A stretch of DNA of 64,000 bases from Archegozetes longisetosus (taxonomy: Eukaryota; Arthropoda; Arachnida; Sarcoptiformes; Trhypochthoniidae): the NCBI GenBank assembly GCA_018873245.2, contig JAEMBT020000006.1, forward strand, positions 13,486,387-13,550,386, given 5' to 3'. The stretch's first letter is position 1. Every line of letters starts with the position of its first letter. A model generated the notes under the pieces. It was given only the letters and a program-made list of their open reading frames with translations, was not told the DNA's origin and made no database searches. The translations under genes were made by a program, and so were the position numbers. Shown here piece after piece: positions 14,501 through 25,834 of the stretch.

Positions 14501-16138
14501 ATAACAAAGCTGTGCAGATATTTAAGATAAGCTTCATGAAGTCTTTCAAGCTTATTGATTATTTTATTGTTTCAATGAATAAGAAATACATTATATATAC
14601 ACTAGTCGCTTATAATAGTAGAAATAACTTCAATTATATTGCTTTGAATAATCGTAAACCATAATTATTGAAAAAATTATCAAAGTTTTGACTGTTTGAT
14701 GCATAAGAGACGATTTTTGAAACTGATCCTTCGGAAATAAATACTATACTTTATACAACCCAGACAATACTTAAGAAGATCGAAAAGTTGAAAAATTATG
14801 ACTTTGAGTTTATACTTAAGAAGCTTTACTCTATTAAAATGCAGGCCCACACTATCTTTACACAATTTGAATTCAATATTAACTCAAACTCGCATTTGTA
14901 AGTTTTATTAACATTAATCCTGGCTCCTCCTCATTATCTAAAGTTAAGAGTTTAAAACTATCAAAAGATTAAAGTTTGAAAAAGTCTTAGATCGATATAT
15001 ATAATATTGAGGAGAATACAAATGAACGGATTGTCTTTATAATGAATAAAATTTTGCGAACTGTTGATGAAATGATCCGAAGTTTACTTGTGAATGAATA
15101 AAAGGTATTTATTTAAATTAGACTATACCTCATAAAAAGCTATAAAGTTAAAAAAATCTACTTGATTATTATATGATGCTTTGAATTCAGTAATGGCTTG
15201 TCTGGAGATATAAGGTCTTTCAGATTATTGTACTGAATCAGTTTAGATCCTATTTTACATTGAGGCTAATTTTCATAACATGTTCCAACGAGGAGTATAT
15301 CATTAAATCGGTAAAGTAGTTGTCTTTGATTTCTATAGAAAACCATTAAATCTAAGAGTCGTTTTACGCTTATGAGTCACAAGAGTGTATTAACTGCACT
15401 CTTGTATCATTTACGCAACACTAACATGAATGTGAGTCAATTTTTTACAAAGAACATTGCCGAACCCTGCCTATCATATATTTTTAAATATATTATAACA
15501 TATTTAACCACGATGTAAAATGTAATATTTTGGTGGGGACCCTCCGCCATCCCAGTAGCATATTGAGAAACTACAGAAGCCCTGGGGGCCTACTCCCTGT
15601 GGACCGTAGCGTTTTCACTATGTGAAGACATGTTTGATGGTTTTTTATATTATTCAAGCTGAACATTATATTTTTTTATAAATTCACTTTTAAACGAACC
15701 TATATGTATCTTTTAACGCTGAATCCGAATATCAAATCAAAAAATTTTTTATATCGAATAGTTTTCGGGATATTCGAATTTTGTGTCGAATTTTCCGATT
15801 TTTTGATTTTAAGATTTTTGAATATATGATATATGTTTTCGATGTAGAATTTAACACTGACTACAAATATGAAAACCATTTTTCGATATCTTTAATATCT
15901 ACCGAATAAATCTATATTTTATCCCATTTTTAAACTTTAAGGCCATCTAACGCTTAAACTATAAGTTGTACGGAGGTGGGCCCATTGGCAATTTTGATCA
16001 GGCTGATGACCTCTATTAAAATATATCATCAGATCCCGAGTGCCAAATTAGGCAGAATCCCATAGACTTTCCGGCAATGTTCTTTTCAAGTAAAGCTTTG
16101 GTTCATTTATTTATATTTATTTGTCTTCAATTGAAAAA
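11507..16138. other. Gene-free AT-rich spacer
   Basis: No exon with recognisable similarity is seen on either strand; open frames are short and lack codon bias. A small perfect stem (ACAAGAGTG...CACTCTTGT, near 15378-15406) and a short GC-richer patch at about 15530-15610 are the only visible irregularities. It lies upstream of neprilysin gene A and should contain its promoter, but no clear TATA or initiator stands out. Confidence 0.4.
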
Positions 16139-17229
16139 GAGTTAGTCCAAAATATATATGCATCTCGCCTAATTGTGCACCATGCCAATATGGGTATTAA
16201 AATTAAAGCTTATGAAGCGTAGCATTAGAAGAAAAAGAATTTTTCAAAAATACGTTCGCTGAAATAAGATATGAATTTTTAAATGTATTTAATATCAAGA
16301 ATTATTCTATTCAAAAACCTCGTTAGCATTATCCAGAGAATACCATGTGAAAATGAGCTTATTTAAAGTGACTAGAGGTGTTCCACTTCGTAGCACGTCT
16401 TTGCTTCCAAAACATTCACTTCCAACGTCTTTACTTCCAGCACATTACTTCCAACGTCTTTACTTCCAATACCTCTACGTCCAACGACTTTAAATACAGT
16501 TAGTTCGAAAATACCCAATGAAAACTTCAATGAGATATTCCGCATTATGTGCAAACCGGACAGAATTCAATAGAGTACACTACAAATCATTTCAATTTAA
16601 TAAGATTTAGTACGATTTAGTGCAATTTAATGAATTACACATCTCATAAGAATTCAATGTTATTCATTAGAGTTCATCTCAATCAAGTAAAATTCAATAA
16701 TACAGTTATTTTCACATCAAACCTGTTCCATTCTGTTGATTTCAGTTTGAATTTATTTAAAAATTTTCATTGAATATTTTGAAACTAACTATATTTAAAG
16801 TCGTTGGACGTAAAGAGGTATTGGACGTAAAGACGCATTGGAAGTAAAGACGTTGGAAGTAAATGTTTTTGAAGCAAAGACGTGGAACCGTTCCACTTAC
16901 CTCAGAATTTTATAGTGGCCAGAGGTGCCCCATTTAGTCAGAGTCTGCATTATCTAAAGCAAAGATTTTTTTCGGTGGCTTTTATATATTTTTTCAGAAG
17001 AGATCAAAATACTTTAGTGTCTTTTAATAAGGTCTTTGCTTAATTATTCTTAAAATAAAGATGATAAATATTGATTTTTTAGTTTTTTAACGTCAATCTT
17101 AAGAAACTCATATTTTCTCTCAGCCATCGTATTTTTGAAAAATTTTTCTTTTTAGATTCTACCCATCACAAGCTTTAATTTGATACCCATATTGGCTTGG
17201 TGCACGATCAGGCCAAATCTGACTAACTC
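16139..17229. repeat. Nested foldback element with ~30-bp tandem units in its inner arms
   Basis: Outer inverted arms (about 16139-16280 and 17100-17229) begin and end with GAGTTAGTC/GACTAACTC and share long matches around TGCACCA. Inside them a second inverted pair, about 16370-16520 and 16770-16905, carries three tandem units of about 30 bp built on CGTCTTTACTTCCA. A minus-strand frame across these units (16372-16554) is just translated repeat. No transposase is seen. It resembles foldback or long-TIR DNA elements with subterminal tandem repeats. Confidence 0.7.
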
Positions 17230-17739
17230 CTTTAAATGTGTGATTTGTTGAATTTTTTTAAATAACCTAATATTATGTAATTTTTTGTTCAAAATTAATA
17301 ATTTAAATGTATTTGAAAGTTGTGTTACTTTAAATACGTTTTTTCATCTCTATATATTAAGCTTTAAGCCGTTACTGCATATAACGCATCATATCTACTT
17401 CAAATATCATATCATATCTAAGGAAGATTTTAAAAATTTAAACATAATTTAAACCTTTAATAATAAATAAATGCATCTAATTTAGAAGTTCTTTATGCAT
17501 CGCATGATACTATTTAGCCTGAATAGCAAACACTAGAGACAAACTGGTCTTATTTGCTGATAGATTCTGTCATTAGACATGATCTGTTTTGGCTTCTTTC
17601 ATATAAGAATTATACGAATGCTAGTTGCCTAATATTACAAGACCGAACAATGAAAAGCAATTTAAAATAACTGCGTCACTGCTTTTATTATGGTATAAAT
17701 TACATTATTTATGAAAAATAAGTTAATAATCAACGTTTA

Positions 17740-18262
17740 CACTCGGGTGCAGAATGGTAGCTTCACTAGTAAAAACCTATTCCTTCTGGATGAGAGTCCA
17801 GATTTCGCTCAGACAACATGGGTTAGTTAAGTTTATATTTTTGATCATTAACTCTAATTTTCAGGAAAATTGATAGCGGGATAAGTGGAGAGGTACGAGA
17901 ATATAATTTTGTGTATGCGCAAAATGATAGTCTTGGTTTAGGTTTTTCTGGTTTAAGCGGCGTCAGCCCTTAGTCCTGCATCTGAGTTTTATAGAAAGTA
18001 TATGGAGATAATGGTTAGGGTGGTATATGTAAATGGATGGAATTTTAACAACATTCAAGATTTGACCATTGCGGTATTCGTCGTGTGGGTCGCAATCGGT
18101 GAAGAAACACGGCAAAATTTGATCCATTCGATGCATACCGCGATGCATAGCGGCGTATAAAGCTTATGCACAACCACGGGGGTGATATTAAATACTAAGG
18201 CATGTATTAACTAAATAATTTTGCAATAAATGAAAGTGGGGCTATCATTTTGCACCTGAGTG
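17740..18262. mobile_element. TIR element, 523 bp, TA-flanked
   Basis: The ends are inverted copies of about 25 bp: CACTCGGGTGCAGAATGGTA at the left and, reversed, CACTCAGGTGCAAAATGATA at the right, each next to TA. This suits a Tc1/mariner-class MITE. A minus-strand frame inside it (17963-18148) shows no recognisable transposase motif. Confidence 0.65.
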
Positions 18263-19031
18263 TACTATGAAAGCAACATATTTACGTGAATTCGACTCAA
18301 TAGAATTATATGTAAATTCTGTTTTACTAAGGTTAGTATTATGTGCTGACAAAGAAATATGTATTCTTTTACGCTCAAATTTGAATCCTTTTCGCATATA
18401 AGGAAGATTTTGGATTTCAGATGAGATATAGGCTTAGAAAATCTGATAAGTTTGATACCAGTATTAACATAACTTTCGAAATAGATCATATGGATCATTA
18501 TTAATGGCAAACTAATTTAAGCGCTGTAAATGCCAGAACTTTCTTCGCTCATTAGGTGTTTCGAACTCTTGACTTTTTTCGAAAATTACATAATTGTGTT
18601 TGAAATTATTTTTCAATTAAGATAATTACCTTTCATGCTGCTTCCTGGAGTGACACAACCGATCAATTAATTAATTATGACTTGAACGAGTTATTAGAAA
18701 AAGTTCACAATTTCAAGAGTTGACATATAGACTGATGATTATGAAGGATAAGTCTTTTCTGAATTCGGTCAGGGCTTAGAGGGCTGAAAAACTATCATCA
18801 AACTAAAGAATAGATAATTTATACTAAAAACACAGTACTTGAAGTAGTTCAGTTAGACATCGACTTGGCTTTGAGCACTTCTCGCACTAATTCTATTAAA
18901 GATAATGTCTTTTCAACGATAAACAACAAAATGTATTCATTTCAATAGAATAAGATTCGACTCTCTCATACAGAGAGGATTAGAGTTGTGAATAAGATTA
19001 GATCCCATTAAGTAAGATAAAATGTATTATT

Positions 19032-19037
19032 TTTATT
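19032..19037 (-). terminator. Poly(A) signal of neprilysin gene B
   Basis: AATAAA on the minus strand lies about 80 bp beyond the stop codon at 19118-19120, a plausible 3' UTR distance. Confidence 0.45.
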
Positions 19038-19117
19038 GCATACAAATATTTTTAGAGAAAAAGGCTTCCTAAAGTTAAATTATTACCCAATTAGTAAGAT
19101 TTTAGTGTTGCTAATGA

Positions 19118-20992
19118 TCACCATAATAGACATTTATCATTCCTATTCATCTTCGATCCAATCTTACAGTTGAAAGCCTTCGAAAACTCGTCGAAGTTTG
19201 ATAGAGAGCCTATAACTCGAGCCTTTTCAGGGCTGTGGTCGTCGGTTACTATTTGAATTGAGACCGCTTCAGGCCTCATATTAGAACACCATTGCTTTGA
19301 AAATTGATAAGATTGGGATAAAGGACATTTTCTTATATATTTTTAAGCAAATAATATTTGTAGAAATTTTTTTGAACACTATGTCAATACTTACATTAGC
19401 GAAAGATAGGAAAAATACTTGTTCATCAGTGAAGTTAGACATGTTTCCGGGCAATTTATTCAGTTTGTTGCTTTTCTTCATTATTTGGAGAGCCTTTTGG
19501 TTCAGATGTATTAATTGAAAAGATAAACAAAGTCAATCAAGAAAGTTAGCACAAAATAACTATAAAAGTACCCGAAATGCTTCTCTGAGTCCTCCATTAT
19601 CAGCTATATTCTCTCCTAGAGTCTGTGCTCCATTAACATGTTCCTGGTGAAAATGTATTGTTTAAGATGAGCAAAATTCAATTCTGAACTTTCAATTTGG
19701 TCAATTAACCAAATGTAGCACTTTTGAAATCAAACAAAGCAAACTATTTATGGCTCATCACATAAAACTTATGATTATGTCATCGAATAAAAATGTTCTT
19801 TACCCGAAATACAAACTGAACTTCTCAAATTGGAGTGCAATTTATTTAAATCACTTTACAAAGTGATAGCTTTCACTTCGATTGAAAGTATGCAATTTTT
19901 AATTTCAATTGCAGTTACAGTCATAAGGCCTCTCCTATTCGAAACATTTCGAAATTTGTTGCACTTCTCGCTTATTTCACGCACATATATATATATATAT
20001 GTCTTGAACAGCTTCGATTGAAGTGAATTCAGGAACCTAAGTGGCTATTAATAAGATTATTTCGATCAACTGACGGGCTTAGATTGATTGACATCTTGAA
20101 AAATTCTAATCAGTTTATTTGATATTGAAACAAAAAAATTGGATGACGAGTTGTTTAAGCATTGATAAATATTTGTTAAAAGGGATAGACTGAAGTATAT
20201 GGACTCAAATCATAGACTCCATTTTTCTAAATAGTAAAATACATGGATGCGTATAGTGAAGTTTGATTAGGAGGTCCTACAAGTACTTTGGAACACAGAT
20301 ACAGTGAAACGTGCAGACCTAACCTGCCTTATGCTTAAAAATATGGTAATTTTGGTTATAATAACATTATCATCACTACTTGATTCAAATTTTTAATCCT
20401 TTCAATAGTGATAAGAGCTATCACATATTAACCTAAATTTATAGAAAACAAAGTGTAAAATTCATTACCAACAATACAATTTAGAAAATAAGGGGCTATA
20501 ATTTTGTGTCCATTAGTTAGTCAAATACGTTATCCAAAAACTCTCACCGTAAACTTTCAAAATTAATAACATCATAGCATTGCATCAGAAAAGAATTTAA
20601 GTTTCAGATAAGAAGTTATTGCTAAGTTGGGAAGACAGCATTGATTCGACTATTCGGTTTCATTTTACAAATATGAAATTATAAGTCTTCATTATTAGAA
20701 GTTGCAACTTTTTTCATCTCAAATCTTTAAGGATAATCAAAGCTTAAATCTCAGATTAAACCTGCTGAAAAAGTCTCCTACTTTTATACTTCATGTTATC
20801 ATCATTAGCTCAAGTGATTAAACTTCAAATTGAGTTCATAGCATTTAACTACAGTTGCTACTCGTTATAGTGAACACCCTAATGCACTAGAAATCAATTG
20901 ATTATATATGGAGTTTACTATATCGGATGCGAACAAAATAGTTTTTCGAAAGGCCCACTTTATATGGAGTTGCTCACTTTGTCTGACTTCAT

Positions 20993-21051
<59 letters not shown>

Positions 21052-24000
21052 TCGACTGCAGTGGTTTCAGCTAATATAGGGTAACTTCCCTAATTAAAAA
21101 AGTAAGTCTATTTTTGAAGCTTAGATCATAAAAAGTTAAGATTCCTGACTTTTCACTAGATTTAATAAAAGTTTTAGAAAAATGAGCATATAGTTAAATC
21201 TATCTATCTCGAGTGTGTAGTTGAGCCTTTAAAAAAAGAATGAAAAATAAGCCTTAATATCTCATGGACTTATATCTTTTTTAAAAAAGGACTTGACTTA
21301 ACCTCTTGTTCAAAAAAAGGAGATTCTACTGTAATTACTTTAATACATTTTTAGTACATTTGTAAAAGTTAAATAAGTTCCTTTAACTTTTTAAGATAAG
21401 AGATAAGTCCCAATACTTTGTTCAAAAATCACGTATCACTCAACTAGCTTTTCAATCTGTATTTCAATCAAGTCAATTTTAACTTCAAGGCCTAAACTAA
21501 TTTATTTATTTTTATTATAACTTTTGGAGACTGAGTTTATACAAATAGATTTTCGCTTAAATTGCGAGTGCACTCTCTAAAATTAGAGTCAAATGTTAGT
21601 TCTACATATGCGTACCATTTATGCACTTGAAGTGCTACTTAAATATGTCAAAATTTTGTTAAAGTGAATGTTTCAATTAAAAGTTAAGAGGATATACTAT
21701 TGATTTGTCGCACTTTAGTAAGCAATCTTTTGCAGTTTTCGTATCGTTTATAAATTTTTATAAATTTCTTATTTCTCTATACTGAATAAATAATAAAATG
21801 CTCTAATTATCTGTAGTTTAGAATAAGTTTATAGCAAATCTGAAAAATTTAAGAATCATTTCAAAAATCTTACTATTTTGGTGGTACCGTTGAAGCTAAA
21901 CTTGTTATACTGATCAATAAAACATTTGGATTTTGCATAAAAATTAGTGGCCGATTCAATGGTCCACCAATTCTTCAAATTTCCTATTTTGTCAAAGGAT
22001 GCGCCTAAAGATTTCAGTCAAAGTAGTGTTTAAGTATTTATTCAATTAATCAACTGGTGATAATAATTGCCTGAATTATCGAAAGCGTGTGTAATTTCAT
22101 GTCCTATTATTGTTCCGATGGCACCGATATTTGTTGTCCTGTAATATAAGTTAATTACTATTACAATTGTTTTGAACAACGCTTTGCGATAGAAGACGTA
22201 CAGTAAGCCATTGTGTTGATAGAATGGAAACTGTGCGATGGCTGCTGGAAAGTCTGTTTCAACAAAAAAAACATTAGTATTTTTAAAAATTAAAAGGTTA
22301 GTCAATTATACAAATAGCATTTGTTGGCGGATAGTAGTATGCATTGACTTCAACAGCAGAGTTAGACTGTGGCCAATGTCTAAAAAATCAATGAATTCAA
22401 TCTTAGCAACAATTAAGTACTTAATTCTGTTGTTCCTCTGACTAACCCTTTGGGAAAAGAAGTTCTCAAATAATTGAATTCCTTCTTTAAGCGAATTTCC
22501 GATATTGTTAGCAGTGATTTTAAGTAATCTCCAGAATCTAGATTTTGGTACTAAAAAACAAAATTTAGAACTTGTTTTAGAGATAGACGAAAAATCTCAC
22601 ATTATTCGAATAGAGTTCAAGTTCTTTATCATTGAATGTAAAATTAGGTGACGCTATATTCACAGAAATGGCCTCTAATTTTGACAAAGCGTTATCTTTT
22701 GTCAGGTCGTCCATCCAGTTATCTTCTTTCAGAAGTTGTTTAAATGCTTGTTTTAAGTCGTTGACAAATACTCGCATATCATCAATCGCCTGCCTATTAA
22801 ACAACTTATCAATATATAATCGGCTAATTAGGTTCGGAAATATTTGAACGGATTGGACTAAGCATGAAATCGGTAGCTGTTTTAGCTGATTCGGTAACAT
22901 TATATTCATGGCTTGTGTTGTAGTGAATGAAATCATTTCAGATAACTTAAAGGCCATATAATTAGCTATAGTCCTAGTAATGAAAATAATTCAAACTAAA
23001 ATAGTCAATTATCAAATCTATGGATATATTAATTTACTCTTTTGTTTGACTACCGATGACAGCAGATAATTGAGAAAAATATTTGTGATCGGTCACGAGT
23101 ACTCGATCATTATCTCTGAGAGTGACATTTGCATTGCTGAATATTCCACCCAATAATTTGTTCCAATCAATGCCTTTATATTGATTTAATTGCTTAAGAG
23201 TCATGATTGAATTGTCATAATTTTTCACTGAATTTGTAATATTACTTGAAGATATAATTTGCTTTAGTTTATTTTCAAAAATGTTTATTTTACTAATTTG
23301 ATCGGTCCATTTTGTATTATTAATATTAGATCCTTTGACAAGTTGTGCAACTCTCAGAAGTACATCATTGCTGTCATCATAATAAGAATAATGGTTTTGA
23401 TTTTCTTCTGGATAACGATAAATACCAACAATTTTCTTAGTTAACACGAATGGGTGTTCAATCTTTAGCAAAGATACTCAAATGATAAAATAATATCTAG
23501 TGTGATTATCAAAACTTACGCTTATTAAAGTCTGGGTATTATTATGAATATATGGCTGAACGCTAATCCCAAGTAATACTTTAGCTGCAACCTTTCGATG
23601 CAATGCTATCAGAGCACTAGTCAAATCGTATTTAGACTCATCCCACTTTTCATCAATCAGAGGCCAACCACCGATCTCATTGATTAAGTTTTTAAAAGTA
23701 TTATAACCCGCCCGATCACGTGCATCTTTTAAATAATTGAAAATAGGCTCGTAATACTATAAGTTGTCGATCTATTATGACTTATTTTAAATCCCATTAA
23801 TTCTAAACTAGTTTGTTTTAAAGGAACCAAAATAAGAATTCATTCATTATTTTGTAATTGTGTTGACCACATTGATTCCAAATATTTTAATAATAGTTTT
23901 CAATTTGAAAATAATTAGTATTTTATATGTTTGTTTCAGAACAATTATAGTCAGAGTGCCACCCTTCGGCCTTTTGGGCCGAAAGTCAGCCTTTGTTGTT

Positions 24001-25834
24001 TGTTGTTCCCCCTGCACAGCCCACAACTAAGGCCAGGGGTCGCCGCTTGTACTCAGTGGTATTGCCGCGAGGATGGTGTCACAGTTTTAAGAGGACACAC
24101 CTGAGCCCTCCGAGTCTGTCGTCTGGTAGTCTCAGAGACCAGACTCTACCGAGTTACGTCCCTCGGTTTAGGACCGCGGTCGTCGAAGATCCCCCTGAGC
24201 CTTCTCTTCCCTCTCGGTCCAGTATTACCTGGATAGAAGGAAGCAGTACGCCACAGCGGGATTCGAACCCGCTTCCCAAGGCTTGCTCTGTCAGCGTCTT
24301 GACCACTACGCCAACAGACTTGGGTTAAAGTCAGCCTTTCGAAGTTCTGATCAACCCAAAGTCCAGAATCTTGGGACCAATATTATGAGTCAGCTTTTAA
24401 GGGCTTTTCTAAGTCAAAATTTAATTTTAACTTAGAATGTAGGCATGAAAACGAGATCTTGTCTTGGGAAAAATCTCGCGGAATCTCGAGTTATCTCGTC
24501 TTGTGAGATGAGACAAGATCAGTGAGGGAGATCAATTTTCTTCGTAAAATTAGTAGAATGAGATGAAATTTACTAAACAAAATTTTTTCGCTAAATATGA
24601 TGAATGGACTGTGTGTCAAAATTACAATTTGAATGATATAAGAATCATGTTTGATGAGCAAAAGTGAAACGCACTAAAATACTTTAACACAAATCATATG
24701 CCCTAACCTCAAGATAATGGTCAGTAGTTACGAGATTAAGATAAGAGTTTCCACGAAACAAGACGGTAGGAGATGCAAAGTTTTGAAAAAGTACGAGACC
24801 AGAAGAGATCGTAGTGTTGAACCATCATCAATCAAGATTCATAAAATCAAAATTTTAATGGCTACTAAGATCTAATCAAATCTAGAACAAGGGGATCTAG
24901 GACTCTTGCAATTTTTAAAGTCGGCTTTTTGGTAGACTTTAAGTGGCAACACTGATTATAGCTTTTATTGAATTTAATTTTGATAAATTTAAGAGTAAGA
25001 ACTCCTGAATTATAATATTGCTTACCCGTATTAATGCATCCCTCAAATAGTCTAAACAACGGTTTCAATGGCTTTGATGCATCTTTTTCTTGGGTTTTTT
25101 TAAATAATTCTGATGTCAAACAGAAAAATCAATCAACTATTTGAATCGTTTTGAATTGTTAGTGAAAGAATTGATTTGAGTATAGAGCTCACTTAATAAG
25201 TCATCTCTTGTTTTCAGTGACAATCTGGAGAAGTGACTCCAACCGTTCAAATCAATTGGAAACGGATGATCTTTTTGCCAATTGCCACACGCGTATTGAT
25301 AGAAGTCATCGCAAGGGTCGACTGTAGTGTCCATTGAACTTGATATTAAAGCAGCTATCATTTAGAAAGTACTTTAAAGTCTATTTTGACTTCGAAAAAG
25401 GAATTTTCGATAGCATACCTGAGCGAACACATTCTTGAGTTACACAGATATTGTTCGATGTGACTGATGCGATCGATGTGTCTGTCAATAATCATTTATT
25501 ATGTCAAACTCAATAGTTATTTATATCTAAAATTGATGTCACTTTCGAAGTCTACTTAAAACTTTATCTGAATCTTAGGATTCCTGTTTTTGCAAGAGAT
25601 AATAAGATATATTACCTTTATTTTTACCCGTAGATGCTATGACTACTACAGTAATTAATAGACTGATGATCACTACAACCAAAACCCCTATGAGATAATA
25701 AACTTCTTTTGCTGCACGCCTTTTGAAAATTTAATTGAATTATTTCGTCATATTTGGAAGTAATATTTCTGAGTTAACTCTAAATTATTTGAACATAGAT
25801 TTCTTTCAATTATTTAACTCATAAGAAACTTACA
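19118..25834 (-). CDS. Neprilysin-like M13 zinc metallopeptidase, gene B (16 exons, intact)
   Basis: Type II membrane peptidase, 725 residues, intact. Exons in order: exon 1 ending at 25834, 25719-25628, 25481-25419, 25354-25193, 25109-25026, 23725-23520, 23462-23038, 22973-22601, 22550-22447, 22379-22312, 22253-22202, 22138-22071, 22004-21874, 19643-19572, 19493-19395, 19294-19118. Coding lengths add up to a multiple of three with no internal stop. Seen: signal anchor (residues ~8-28), [26 protein letters not shown] (557-561), GENIADNGG with Glu621, and C-terminal CLLW. The start codon appears split: exon 1 ends in AT before GTAAGT and exon 2 begins with G; the frame above it is closed by TAA with no other ATG. 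The intron after the HEITH exon begins GC. Several exon lengths equal those of gene A. Confidence 0.92.
20852..20990. mobile_element. Partial pogo-like MITE
   Basis: Starts TA then CAGTTGCTACTCGTTATAG and continues with segments such as GCACTAGAAATC and CTATATCGGAT shared with the complete element at 30415-30566. The right TIR is not found; the sequence runs into the GA repeat. It lies in the 2.2-kb intron of neprilysin gene B. Confidence 0.5.
20995..21048. repeat. (GA)27 microsatellite
   Basis: Uninterrupted GA dinucleotides, about 54 bp, in an intron of neprilysin gene B. A second long pure GA array lies at 56671-56732. Confidence 0.97.
22061..22071 (-). other. Non-canonical GC donor splice site
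   Basis: On the minus strand the HEITH exon ends ...AATTCAG and the intron starts GCAATT. The acceptor is TTTAG before the next exon at 22004. Gene A has an ordinary GTAAGT at the equivalent place, and both the 68-nt exon and the 131-nt exon that follows have the same length in the two genes, which fixes the junction. Confidence 0.7.
23995..24326 (-). mobile_element. tRNA-derived SINE with 13-bp target-site duplication
   Basis: A GC-richer island of about 332 bp lying in an intron of gene B, same strand. On the minus strand it begins with a tRNA-like head that has exact pol III boxes: A box TGGCGTAGTGG (24313-24303) and B box GGTTCGAATCC (24269-24259). It ends with a tail AACAACAAACAAC. Both sides carry the 13-bp duplication AAAGTCAGCCTTT (23982-23994 and 24327-24339, plus strand). 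The perfect duplication suggests recent insertion. The plus-strand frame across it (23993-24328) is not a gene. Confidence 0.88.

Noticed and set aside
16372..16554. Frame with repeated VLEVKTLEV-like peptide
   Set aside because: Direct translation of the tandem units in the foldback arm.
23993..24328. 111-codon plus-strand frame, Pro/Ser/Arg-rich
   Set aside because: It lies entirely within the SINE on the opposite strand; composition reflects the GC-rich repeat.
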